Program-made: the position numbers and the translations under genes
The notes under the pieces: model-generated
The model's input: the letters and a program-made list of their open reading frames with translations, nothing else
What the model was told of the DNA's origin: nothing
Databases searched by the model: none
DNA from: an uncultured Alphaproteobacteria bacterium
Lineage (GTDB): Bacteria; Pseudomonadota; Alphaproteobacteria; Rs-D84
NCBI GenBank assembly: GCA_944389385.1
Contig: CALXMC010000005.1
Coordinates: forward strand, 56,916-120,915
Reading direction: 5' to 3'
Length of the DNA: 64,000 bases
Part shown: piece by piece, positions 51,001 through 57,438 of the stretch
Layout: every line of letters starts with the position of its first letter
How positions within the stretch are numbered: position 1 is the first letter of the stretch

Positions 51001-53080
51001 GGCGTATGATACTGGATGCAGTGATATCAAAATCACAGCATGTGATGGTGGATATTGGTTGGCAAACAGCAACGACACGGATTGTTCAGCGGTCGGTAAC
51101 GGATTTTACAGCGCAAATGAGCAATTGACGCGTGATACGTGCCCGGACGGTGGCAGCACTGAAACCGAAATATCAACGGTGGTTCAGGACTGCTTCAAGA
51201 CAGGATTGGTTTACAATGCTGTATATGGTGCAGGAACACAACGTTGCTTCTATACCAGTGGCCAGGGCAGCAGCGCAATATATCAGCGCGACTGCGATAC
51301 CAAGGTTATCACAAGTTGCCGCGCAGGTTACTGGTTGGAAAACAACACCGACACGGATTGCAGCGTTGCAGGTAAAAACTACTACAGTGGCGACAATGAA
51401 ATTGAACGTCATCTGTGCCCTGCGGGCGGTAAGACCGATATCGAGACGGCTGACAGTGTCAGAATGTGCAACAAGGATGGACAACCGTATGAAGCAGAAC
51501 ACGGCAGTGGTGAACGTACTTGCTTCTATACCAGTGGCGAAGGCGATAGTGCGGTTTATTCGTCCAATTGTGAAAACATTACAATGACAAGGTGCGATGG
51601 TGGGTATTACTATGACCGGTTACAGACAACAACAGACTGTGTCGCAGTTGGCAAGGGATATTACAGTCTCCCAAGTGACATGGAACGTAATCGGTGCCCG
51701 AATAACGGTATGACCGAAACGACCACCAGTGACTCGCCGTCGGCATGCTATCTGGAACAGTTGGAATGCGACGTTACAAATGGCGTTGGCGAACAGACAT
51801 GTAACTATGATGCCGATGCAGGTGCGTACACGTTGGATTGTACAGCATGTATCGTCACAGAATGCGATCCAGGATTCTCGCAAGTGGATAATACCTGTAT
51901 CGGCTGTCCAGAAGACAGTGTGTGTGACGAAGGCGAACAAAAAACATGTTCTTCGTTGACAGATGGTATGTATCCGCATTCGGATTCTGGAACCGAGGAT
52001 GTGGCAATGTGTTACCGCGATTGCGCGTTGGCTGAAAATGCAGCCTCGATGAATGGACGCGATTACTATGGCGCACAGGACACGTGTGAAATCGCAAGTT
52101 GCCAAGCCGGGTATACGTTAAACAATGGCATCTGTGACGATTGTCCCCCGGGAAGTTTCTGTGACGGTGACGAAGATCCAGAAAATCCAGGCGACGACGT
52201 GAAGTCTTGCGCAGATTTGGGTAATGGCGAGTGGCCGATGTCGGATGCAAATGCAACATCTGAAAACGACTGCTATCATACCTGCGAAGCGTACGAAGTC
52301 GTAAATGGTACAGCGGTGCCGGTAAGTGATAAAGCATACTATCCGAACGACTGTGTGTTCGAAGGTATGTCTGATACAGGTAATCCGTGCGATATCATAG
52401 ACGGTGTGTGCGTAGAAACTTCGTGCAGTCCGGGATATGAAATGATTAACGGAACGTGCGAACCGTGTGATCGTGAATTCGCGCTGTCGTACACAACCGG
52501 TGGCGTATGTCAGATCGCTGTGTGCGTGTTGGGATACCACCCCAATGGCGACCAATGCGAACCCAATGTGATGGAATGCACAGCACCAAATGCGGTGTAT
52601 GCAGAAAAGACTTGGGATTTCGACAAGAAAGCATTCGGATCTTGCATGATTCAAGAATGCGAGTATGGATATCACGTGGCTTCGAACGCGTGCGTGTCAG
52701 ATGTCCAACCGTGCAACGTCGAAAATGGTATCGGATTCAAAGAATGGGATCACGATAATAACGAATGGGGCACGTGTATAGCGACCAAATGTAACCCAGG
52801 TTATACATCTGACCCGTCGCTGACGAATGAACGTACCAAACAGTGTGGTGAATGCCGCAACAAGTACGGTGCAAATGGCAGACAGGCTGTAAGCAGTTAT
52901 GTCGAAGAATGCGAAATTGCATCGTGCATGTATCAAGGCGAACTGTATAACTTGGAGTATGGCGAATGCGTACAAATTTGCCCAACGTCCGAGTACAGTG
53001 ACGAAACCGGCAGCATGGTTTGGGACGAAGGCAGAAAGAAATGCGTTCGTACATGTAACGATGGTTACACAATGTGGTAA
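45089..53080 (+). CDS. Giant Cys-rich secreted repeat protein (InlB B-repeats)
   Basis: A 2,663-residue Sec-secreted protein (signal peptide M-G-K-N-R-R-F-L-G to G-N-A-A-A). Nearly the whole mature chain is built of short Cys-rich modules of the form C-x-x-G-Y/G-T-S-x-x-G-A-S-x-x-x-x-C-Y, resembling TNFR/EGF-like disulphide knots. Three places (about residues 620-670, 813-890 and 1709-1884) carry InlB-type B-repeats (T-L-D/N-K-N-G-G-T-G ending in Y-A-A-W or Y-A-C-W). Residues about 1930-2270 hold four tandem repeats of 88-93 residues starting C-P-x-G-G. No membrane anchor, LPXTG or beta-barrel is seen at the C-terminus. Likely an extracellular or surface adhesin-like fibre; its ligand is unknown. 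Confidence 0.85.
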   Translation: MGKNRRFLGFLASLVVIAFVGNAAAVEGYLCERNYVQCNANYYLAGTDIKTCKACGANSTTSGGKASTCTCNTGYTADGTPGGSKTSTTGCRIITVHCDAGEYLPAGATACETCPANSWCADSTDYTYNASQDQGITGTCLLTAGYASDAGSTSFEDCIRDCESNCSGNDTAACPENSTCTYDTDKKYPGTQNCTNAACSTASTCSGSGLCPMESFSCNPNHYKTGDACNACGENSSSLGGDVTTCTCTTGYSADGTPDGATTSTNGCQIITVHCDAGKYLPAGATACATCTAGNYCEGGQFEYNNDEDQGLTGCPENYKNSDAGAKMITQCYSDTKKRPWTGDQVSCSTPGGCDDDKTECLSCSVDPCEYVAYSNNDGTGDGAVKGDGCTTNNAPCYQPISYVEALANYYVSGTACYECSDDYPLSAGGDISEDYCYKNATLTGLQFQGDTPENCASVTQWDTSSCTPTGCTYKDYKNAPDETCTPTDCTMDPLSVTASGGYYVDGITCEDCPAEYPLSANPNSGGISQCYKNCTKACTKPTCPENASCDYEETSTSGVQYYNGSCNAADSTCDMTINCDSGYELSQNGTSCEPIKYQASFSCGTGATGNAPGSQSPQYSKDFTWPDRGDCKKQGNTFAGWSDGSITVQGSEERTWNYTENVTFTAVWEPCDDTSGAGTCDCPSTHRPNGSGACESCTLQCATEYPEYPNGSFDACKSEDPGDICNRACVVADMGEESTAKVQGFVYQSGTMDCDAVTCNEGYYLTGGEKGRTVCEVCVPNATCPGGDEPFVCDFGYRLNSTGDRCEPEEIYITLNKNGGTGTVNGVTGTSDSYTTCGYDNPCSLPTVGDDLTRVGYAFTGWGTEPSCTSGSYRFQFGSTYDEVFRDDGFNLTMYACWSQTAEQCQLGKYYNGTNHVDCPVGYVCPGTGSANIGTPGCSEKCPGEGTTSTTGATEYEQCFVTCPALDDSGRNGTTSSVNSNEFWNGEEYPTCTYKISCNAGYVATGQKTANPTCEQCNEGEICPGGESDKPSSTCPDGGTSAAGASSIEQCYKTCDKLDDSDRHGTTSFSDAVKDGKAYHTGTAYTTCTYEIDCDEGYTSSNSPGTDPTCTWDSDCPDDSYCDTDGPHECPQTPDGTPGSTADTGASAITDCYYTCPVKQPDTGTESITNVQETVSYSSGDRSYPTCTYHVTCAAGHVVAAGTQDTANAHCEPCKDGDNCPGGDEEIPGGDPDPCPEGYYCENGVPKQCPEGGTSEEGSSDITDCFAPCNETPTVDNATEVESTGAKYYSTSSGGYPACTYNVTCKENYIPGTPNPSAKPSCVYDSGECPPGSWCDPDEGGGEPQPCPDGGTSDAGATAITQCYVLCSRTIANGTLTANPKRQYYSGTAYPACKYTAYCDAGYVVDGEQGTPDVSCRECDEGDYCPGGGDDEPQACPDGGTSAAGASSIEQCYKTCPATIPVTNAVNDVANKTGDAYYDTGISDYAQCKYKVTCDEGYKPQNSPGPNPTCEWENPDDCPEDYYCPPESPEPIQCPEDENGNHGHTDGGATSVTQCYHIYDPYDGFQHGTASAKCNYQTGTQKYDWCNVDEVYTCDAGYHYLAGLSCSPVSSGYYSPERETDQTQCPAKPDGNYAGVASIEYADDVTDCYMPCEITVANSSTVAAQEETVPAISTTEYKACVFHITCKDGYTPVGDGTSNPSCKANEYTVTLDKNGGTGSTPASVKCTFGSECELPSMSGLTRPGYGFTDQPRWCTNPDGTGTCYYAGQATSTNISATGTDTTLYAAWVPNVYTINLDHNDANTNGAPGTVYLKYATGWFSNKGATTGITKLTTLPTKSGYDFAGYYSAKTSGVQVIGSDGAFVTGGNALTFTTTEPTTVYAMWSAGTTHCDAGTYYTGTGVSCAECTAGNFCPGGDFGTGSGVGGLNSCPNGGTSNAGAASSAECFKTGLAYEAEHGSGTQTCKWSEGSSAYDTGCSDIKITACDGGYWLANSNDTDCSAVGNGFYSANEQLTRDTCPDGGSTETEISTVVQDCFKTGLVYNAVYGAGTQRCFYTSGQGSSAIYQRDCDTKVITSCRAGYWLENNTDTDCSVAGKNYYSGDNEIERHLCPAGGKTDIETADSVRMCNKDGQPYEAEHGSGERTCFYTSGEGDSAVYSSNCENITMTRCDGGYYYDRLQTTTDCVAVGKGYYSLPSDMERNRCPNNGMTETTTSDSPSACYLEQLECDVTNGVGEQTCNYDADAGAYTLDCTACIVTECDPGFSQVDNTCIGCPEDSVCDEGEQKTCSSLTDGMYPHSDSGTEDVAMCYRDCALAENAASMNGRDYYGAQDTCEIASCQAGYTLNNGICDDCPPGSFCDGDEDPENPGDDVKSCADLGNGEWPMSDANATSENDCYHTCEAYEVVNGTAVPVSDKAYYPNDCVFEGMSDTGNPCDIIDGVCVETSCSPGYEMINGTCEPCDREFALSYTTGGVCQIAVCVLGYHPNGDQCEPNVMECTAPNAVYAEKTWDFDKKAFGSCMIQECEYGYHVASNACVSDVQPCNVENGIGFKEWDHDNNEWGTCIATKCNPGYTSDPSLTNERTKQCGECRNKYGANGRQAVSSYVEECEIASCMYQGELYNLEYGECVQICPTSEYSDETGSMVWDEGRKKCVRTCNDGYTMW
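45285..45965 (+). repeat. Direct DNA repeats inside the giant gene (N-terminal pair)
   Basis: Two blocks of about 150 bp (near 45290-45440 and 45830-45975) are close to 90% identical, sharing for example the runs AATCACAGTACATTGTGA and TTTGCCAGCGGGTGCCACGG. A second pair of almost identical 60-bp blocks lies at 48195 and 49397. Such repeats can change the number of modules by recombination. Confidence 0.75.
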
Positions 53081-53100
53081 TATCTTGGTTCGTGTGATAA

Positions 53101-53130
53101 ATCCCCGCAATTTTGCGGGGATTTGTTTTT
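53101..53130 (+). terminator. Intrinsic terminator of the giant gene
   Basis: Hairpin ATCCCCGCAA/TTGCGGGGAT (53101-53122) followed by TTGTTTTTG. Confidence 0.85.
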
Positions 53131-53199
53131 GTGGAATTCATACCTGTGTTATTACAAGGCGTTTTTTTATAAAATTCAGTCGTACCAGGATTGAATATA

Positions 53200-54114
53200 A
53201 TGAAAGAAATTAAATTTAATGCACGTGATGGAAAAATCTTGATGTGTTCGCTGTGGGACAATGTGCCCCACCCCGTTGGCGTTGTGCAAATTATCCACGG
53301 CATGGATGAACACGTTATGCGATACGACAGATTCGCAATTTTTTTGAACAAGCACGGTTATATCGTATTTGGTGACGATCATCGCGCGCATGGGCGTACC
53401 GCAGGCGTCGTAACAAATATCGGTAAAACAAATGGTGAACGCGATTTGTTCACGGCCACAGTCGATGACGAAATCGAAATCACAAAATATCTGCGCAGAA
53501 AATACAAATTGCCCGTGTTGTTGTTCGGACACAGTTATGGCAGTTTTATTACCCAACGAATAATTCAAGAACCAAATCTGGCCGCTGCCGGCGCATGTTT
53601 ATCTGGATCTGCGAAATATCCGTTGGCATTGTTGGCACCCATGGCGACGGCTGCATTCATTGGTATGAAATTATTCGGACCAGATGCACCCGCACGATTT
53701 TTAGAATATTTTTCGCCAATCCGTGGGCGTACCATGCGCGGCGACAGTCGTTTAACCCGTGATACAGTCCAGGTCGCTGCACATGACACAGACCCAATGC
53801 GCGCGCAATATTTTTCATACGGGTTTTATTATTCTTTGTTCAAAAATTTAATTAAATTATCGGGATATGCAAATCAAAAATTGCCAATGCTGATTATCAG
53901 TGGTGGGCGCGATATGGTAAGTTTGAACGGACGTTTCGCCAATTCACTGTACAGAATGTATCGCGCGGGCGGCGTTGAAAATTTAACTTTTATCATATAT
54001 CCAGGTGCGCGTCACGAATTGTTAATGGAGACTAATTTTGCCCAGGTTCAACGTGATGTATTAAAATTTTTTAATTCTGTGGTGCGCATAAATCGGCAAA
54101 AGTCAGCGGAATAA
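53200..54114 (+). CDS. Alpha/beta hydrolase (serine aminopeptidase S33 / monoacylglycerol lipase type)
   Basis: A 304-residue cytoplasmic hydrolase. The oxyanion region is Q-I-I-H-G-M-D-E-H, the strand G-Y-I-V-F-G-D-D-H-R-A-H-G-R-T follows, and the nucleophile elbow is L-L-F-G-H-S-Y-G-S (Ser of G-H-S-Y-G). The catalytic Asp is in I-I-S-G-G-R-D, and the His in Y-P-G-A-R-H-E-L-L. This pattern is the Hydrolase_4/S33 group, which includes monoacylglycerol lipases and lysophospholipases. ATG 53200 follows AGGA; an in-frame TTG lies 9 bases upstream. The 3' end overlaps the convergent ybaK gene by 44 bases. Confidence 0.9.
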   Translation: MKEIKFNARDGKILMCSLWDNVPHPVGVVQIIHGMDEHVMRYDRFAIFLNKHGYIVFGDDHRAHGRTAGVVTNIGKTNGERDLFTATVDDEIEITKYLRRKYKLPVLLFGHSYGSFITQRIIQEPNLAAAGACLSGSAKYPLALLAPMATAAFIGMKLFGPDAPARFLEYFSPIRGRTMRGDSRLTRDTVQVAAHDTDPMRAQYFSYGFYYSLFKNLIKLSGYANQKLPMLIISGGRDMVSLNGRFANSLYRMYRAGGVENLTFIIYPGARHELLMETNFAQVQRDVLKFFNSVVRINRQKSAE

Positions 54115-54550
54115 TTTTTGATAAATCAGACGGCGCGACACGTACTTGATAACCAATGCGGCCCGCGCTGAATATTATTGTATCAAAATTCAACGCCGAT
54201 GAATCCGCCACAGTTTTGAATTGTTTTTTCATGCCGATTGGGCTGCAACCGCCATGTATATATCCCGTCAAACCCAATAAATCACGCGATTTTAACATAT
54301 CAATTGATTTTTCACCGACCGCCGTGGCGGCACGCTTCAAATCTAATTCTGCACACACAGGCACCATAAAAACATAGTGATTGCCCGAACGCGCAACCGT
54401 TACCAGCGTTTTGAAAACCTGGGCCGGATTTTGGTTTAATGCGGCAGCAACTTCACCACCGTTCAGCGCGCCTGTGCCAACGTATGAATAAGATTCATAC
54501 GGAATATGCCGCGCGTCCAACACCCGCATAACATTCGTTTTTATTTCCAT
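54071..54550 (-). CDS. ybaK: Cys-tRNA(Pro)/Cys-tRNA(Cys) deacylase YbaK
   Basis: Removes Cys wrongly attached to tRNA-Pro. The 159-residue product has the YbaK/EbsC fold: N-V-M-R-V-L-D-A-R-H-I-P-Y, Q-V-F-K-T-L-V (the catalytic Lys), H-Y-V-F-M-V-P-V, K-D-like segments M-L-K-S-R-D-L-L-G-L-T-G-Y-I-H-G-G-C-S-P-I-G (the conserved G-Y-x-x-G-G-x-x-P-x-G motif), and D-T-I-I-F-S-A-G-R-I-G. A proofreader against Cys mischarging fits a genome with extreme use of Cys in exported proteins. ATG 54550 is chosen to match the family start. Confidence 0.93.
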   Translation of the reverse strand: MEIKTNVMRVLDARHIPYESYSYVGTGALNGGEVAAALNQNPAQVFKTLVTVARSGNHYVFMVPVCAELDLKRAATAVGEKSIDMLKSRDLLGLTGYIHGGCSPIGMKKQFKTVADSSALNFDTIIFSAGRIGYQVRVAPSDLSKIIPLTFADLCAPQN

Positions 54551-54599
54551 GTGAAAATTATACCGCCCCACCCCACAATTTCAACAAATAATCGGCGCG

Positions 54600-55196
54600 T
54601 TATAACATTTGTCGTATGTACGTTCGCAAAGTGCGCGGACATACGTGTAATTTTTTCGCGATTTTGTATTTTGGATGACCGCGTTCCAATTGTCTTAACA
54701 CAAAATCTTTGCATCCATCCAATTTGTGACGTTTATTCTTGCTGCCGTGGATGCGCCCAAGGTGAACGCCCGCCATGCGACGCGCGGCCAAGGCTTCTTT
54801 GGTGCGTTTGCTGATTAAATCACGTTCTATCTCGGCTGAAAGTCCAAACGCGAATGCCAAAACTTTGCTTTGAATATTATCCCCCAGTACATAATCGTCT
54901 TTGACTGTGTATAATTTTGCGCCCTGGGACATGATGTATTCCAATATGCGCATTATCATAAATAATTTACGTCCCAACCGCGATAGTTCGCTGCAAATTA
55001 TTACGTCGCCTGGACACAAATCCATTAAACACCCACCCAAAGCGCGCTTGTTTGGTTCGCGTGTTCCCGATACGCCAGAATCCATTATATACTTGTCGAT
55101 TTTTATCCCCAAACTGGCGGCTTTGTGTTCCAGTCCGATTTTTTGATTTTCGCAATCTTGTTTATCAGTGCTGACCCGAATGTATCCGTATGTCAT
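54600..55196 (-). CDS. Serine recombinase (resolvase/invertase family)
   Basis: A 198-residue small serine recombinase. The N-terminal catalytic domain begins Y-G-Y-I-R-V-S-T (nucleophile Ser9) and has D-V-I-I-C-S-E-L-S-R-L-G-R (catalytic Arg residues) and the long E-helix (F-A-F-G-L-S-A-E-I-E-R-D-L-I-S-K-R-T-K-E-A-L). The C-terminal domain is a helix-turn-helix (L-R-Q-L-E-R-G-H-P-K-Y-K-I-A-K-K-L-H-V). The size and start fit DNA invertases of the Hin/Pin type. No matching invertible segment with paired sites was recognised nearby. It lies at the edge of a small accessory cluster and is divergent from the MmcQ-like gene. Confidence 0.9.
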   Translation of the reverse strand: MTYGYIRVSTDKQDCENQKIGLEHKAASLGIKIDKYIMDSGVSGTREPNKRALGGCLMDLCPGDVIICSELSRLGRKLFMIMRILEYIMSQGAKLYTVKDDYVLGDNIQSKVLAFAFGLSAEIERDLISKRTKEALAARRMAGVHLGRIHGSKNKRHKLDGCKDFVLRQLERGHPKYKIAKKLHVCPRTLRTYIRQML

Positions 55197-55220
55197 TTAT
55201 CTTATTCCTTTGGTTTTATG

Positions 55221-55250
55221 TTGATTTACACATTTTATTACGAATATAAT
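55221..55250 (+). promoter_or_regulatory. Sigma70-like promoter, leaderless (MmcQ/YjbR gene)
   Basis: TTGATT (55221-55226), 18-base spacer, perfect TATAAT (55245-55250), then 6 bases to ATG 55257. Transcription starting 7 bases after the -10 box falls on the A of the ATG; there is no Shine-Dalgarno site. Confidence 0.65.
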
Positions 55251-55256
55251 TACCGT

Positions 55257-55649
55257 ATGAAAAATTACCGTGCTGATATAATTCAATACGCCAAAAGAAA
55301 ATACAAAACACGCCCAGAACATCTGTGGGCGCGACATCCGAATTATGTGGTTTTGCGTCGTGATGATAATGCAAAATGGTATGGAATAATAATGGATGTA
55401 CCGCGGGTGCGACTTGGGTTGGGGGGCGATGAGTCAGTTGATATACTGAACGTGAAATGTGATGCGGGAATGTACGATTTTCTGCGCGGGGTGCCGGGGA
55501 TTTTACGTGGGTATCACATGGGCGGAACATGGGTATCTGTATTATTGGACGGGACGATAGAAATCAGTCAAATCAAAATATTATTGGACAACAGTTATAA
55601 TTTAGTTTGTGGAAAAAAATCCGTGGGATATGACTTGAAAAACTCATAA
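55257..55649 (+). CDS. MmcQ/YjbR family DNA-binding-like protein
   Basis: A 130-residue protein with the DUF419 (MmcQ/YjbR) fold, whose cyanobacterial and phage relatives are proposed to bind DNA. Typical segments are H-L-W-A-R-H-P-N-Y-V-V-L-R-R, D-N-A-K-W-Y-G-I-I-M-D-V, D-I-L-N-V-K-C-D, G-V-P-G-I-L-R-G-Y-H-M-G-G-T-W-V-S-V-L-L-D-G and L-L-D-N-S-Y-N-L-V. The match is strong across the length. The start at ATG 55257 is set by the promoter only 6 bases upstream. It is isolated from housekeeping genes in the accessory cluster. Confidence 0.88.
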   Translation: MKNYRADIIQYAKRKYKTRPEHLWARHPNYVVLRRDDNAKWYGIIMDVPRVRLGLGGDESVDILNVKCDAGMYDFLRGVPGILRGYHMGGTWVSVLLDGTIEISQIKILLDNSYNLVCGKKSVGYDLKNS

Positions 55650-55697
55650 TTATTCTGCATAATTTGGGTGTTGGGTATTAAAATAGGATGGTTTGTC

Positions 55698-56831
55698 GTG
55701 TACACGCCAAAAGTATCAGTTATAGTTCCTGTATATAACGTAGAGAAGTATATTGACAAGTGTTTGAAATCACTGGTAACGCAAACATTGCATGATATAG
55801 AAATTATATGTGTTGATGATTGTGGTGCTGATAATTCTATGACGATTGTGCGCAAATATGCAGATGCAGACAATCGGATAAAAATTATATCCAATAAACA
55901 TAATCTGGGGCTGTCGACCAGTCGAAATACAGGCGTCGCCCGCGCACGTGCAGATTACATTATGTTTTGCGATTCAGATGATTGGTTTGAACCTGATATG
56001 TGCGAAATTATGTACAATACGATAACTTGCGATAACACTGATATTGCCCTGTGCGGTGTGAATGTTATTTATGAAGCAGATATACATCATAAAAAATCTG
56101 ATTCTGGATATTTCAGAATAAAACGCCCCGGCATTTTTACAGTAACAGAAGATTTGACTTATAAAACATGCGGCACAGTATGGAACAAAATATACAAACG
56201 ATCCATTATATCTGATTACGGGATAAGATTTCCCGATGGGTTAAAGTACGAAGACGTCTGTTTTTTCAATATGTACATGTTGTGGGCGAAAAAGATATCG
56301 TTTATAACCGACAAGTTATATAATTATCGGCGGCGTTCGGGATCCATTATGAACCAATCTTTTCAACAGAACACCGTTAATCATGCAATCGACGGAATGG
56401 GTACGGCTGCGTGGTATTATGAATATATAAAATCACATGGATTGTTGGATGCGAAAACTGTATATTTTTGGCGAAATGTATTTATAAATAATTTTTACTT
56501 TGCGTTGGATAACGCGCTGAATCCGACCCATCGTCGCGAGATTTTTGATTACGCCATTGGTTTTATACGCACAACCGCAACCCCAGAATTACCAAGACCC
56601 GTCGCCAAAATGTTGGAAATGATTCTGATGCGTAATGATACAATGTTTCACGGCGTAAAGTATATGGGCGGCATAATTTGCGTAAAGTATTATACAACGC
56701 GGTTAAAAATCAAATTGCTTGGGATTCCAATATGGCGAGTAAAATATTTTGGTAACCGCGAACGGTTTGATTTGTTTGCTTTTATCCCAGTATGGATCCG
56801 AAAATCGCCAATGGTGCGGGTTAATCTGTAA
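55698..56831 (+). CDS. Family 2 glycosyltransferase
   Basis: A 377-residue GT-A fold enzyme. The nucleotide-sugar domain has V-S-V-I-V-P-V-Y-N-V-E-K-Y-I, I-C-V-D-D-C-G-A-D-N-S, N-L-G-L-S-T-S-R-N-T-G and the metal-binding F-C-D-S-D-D-W-F (around residues 90-97). The C-terminal 200 residues are helical with basic patches, as in enzymes that add sugars to LPS, capsule or teichoic-type chains. The start is probably GTG 55698, which has AGGATGG upstream; GTG 55668 is in frame and possible. It has no membrane helix. A lone capsule-type transferase in a small accessory cluster suggests transfer or surface variation. Confidence 0.9.
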   Translation: MYTPKVSVIVPVYNVEKYIDKCLKSLVTQTLHDIEIICVDDCGADNSMTIVRKYADADNRIKIISNKHNLGLSTSRNTGVARARADYIMFCDSDDWFEPDMCEIMYNTITCDNTDIALCGVNVIYEADIHHKKSDSGYFRIKRPGIFTVTEDLTYKTCGTVWNKIYKRSIISDYGIRFPDGLKYEDVCFFNMYMLWAKKISFITDKLYNYRRRSGSIMNQSFQQNTVNHAIDGMGTAAWYYEYIKSHGLLDAKTVYFWRNVFINNFYFALDNALNPTHRREIFDYAIGFIRTTATPELPRPVAKMLEMILMRNDTMFHGVKYMGGIICVKYYTTRLKIKLLGIPIWRVKYFGNRERFDLFAFIPVWIRKSPMVRVNL

Positions 56832-56971
56832 ATTTCGCACCCGTCCATTGAATCAAATCCGGCAACTTTATGCAAGCGATTTTATTGCCAAATTCCCAAA
56901 TTTTTGTGCTTTTGTATGTTGATTGTGCACACAATGTTATATTATGCTGTACGTGGTAGCAGGACAACATA

Positions 56972-57292
56972 ATGAATCAAAAATTTACAATCAAACTGAA
57001 AATCGAACTGTCATTTCAACCCCAACCTTTGATTTGCAGCATTTGTGGTCAACCAATATTGGGAAACCAGAAATTAACCTTGGATCATTATATACCGCTG
57101 TGTCATGGCGGTTTGGACGAGGCTTCTAATCTGCTGCCGGCGCATGCGATATGCAATTCGATTAAAAACGGACACATGCCGGACGAATTTGAAAAACAGA
57201 AAAAAGAACTGTACCAACAGGCGTTGGACAATTGGCACATCAAACGCAAAGACAAATTGATTGTCGAAAACGCACTGAAAAATATGAGATAA
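56972..57292 (+). CDS. HNH endonuclease
   Basis: A 106-residue protein with an HNH nuclease domain: zinc Cys C22-x2-C25 in I-C-S-I-C-G, D38-H39 in L-D-H-Y-I-P, G-G-L-D-E-A-S-N-L-L-P (Asn), A-H-A-I-C-N-S-I-K (His58, Cys61, Asn62, Lys65). The D-H...N...H-x-x-C-N layout is that of McrA-like and phage homing nucleases. A basic N-terminal segment precedes it. AGGAC lies before ATG 56972. Small free-standing HNH genes are often mobile or in restriction/defence contexts; no partner methylase is seen. It ends before a strong terminator. Confidence 0.88.
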   Translation: MNQKFTIKLKIELSFQPQPLICSICGQPILGNQKLTLDHYIPLCHGGLDEASNLLPAHAICNSIKNGHMPDEFEKQKKELYQQALDNWHIKRKDKLIVENALKNMR

Positions 57293-57316
57293 CCCAACCC
57301 CGCGCAATCAAACCAT

Positions 57317-57354
57317 GCCGAATTAAACGGTTGGTTTTAATTCGGCACTTTTTT
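57317..57354 (+). terminator. Intrinsic terminator after the HNH gene
   Basis: Long hairpin GCCGAATTAAA/TTTTAATTCGGC (57317-57346) followed by ACTTTTTT. Confidence 0.9.
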
Positions 57355-57355
57355 A

Positions 57356-57385
57356 TTGACCGTATGCGCGGTATTTTGCTATATT
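57356..57385 (+). promoter_or_regulatory. Promoter of the 1,830-residue secreted protein gene
   Basis: TTGACC (57356-57361), 18-base spacer, TATATT (57380-57385). The leader of about 47 bases before ATG 57439 contains AAGGAGA at 57393, which is too far (about 40 bases) to be its ribosome-binding site. Confidence 0.5.
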
Positions 57386-57438
57386 TTATCCAAGGAGAAG
57401 TCGAGAAAATAAACCAACCTTTTTATTCGGCGTAATTT

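Noticed and set aside
54600..55250. Phase-variable inverted segment next to the serine recombinase
   Set aside because: I looked for paired inverted sites flanking the recombinase and neighbouring promoters and found none convincing; without a genome comparison it is not reported as a feature.
57232..57435. 67-codon frame across the HNH gene end and terminator
   Set aside because: It reads through the terminator and the promoter of the next gene; composition is not protein-like.
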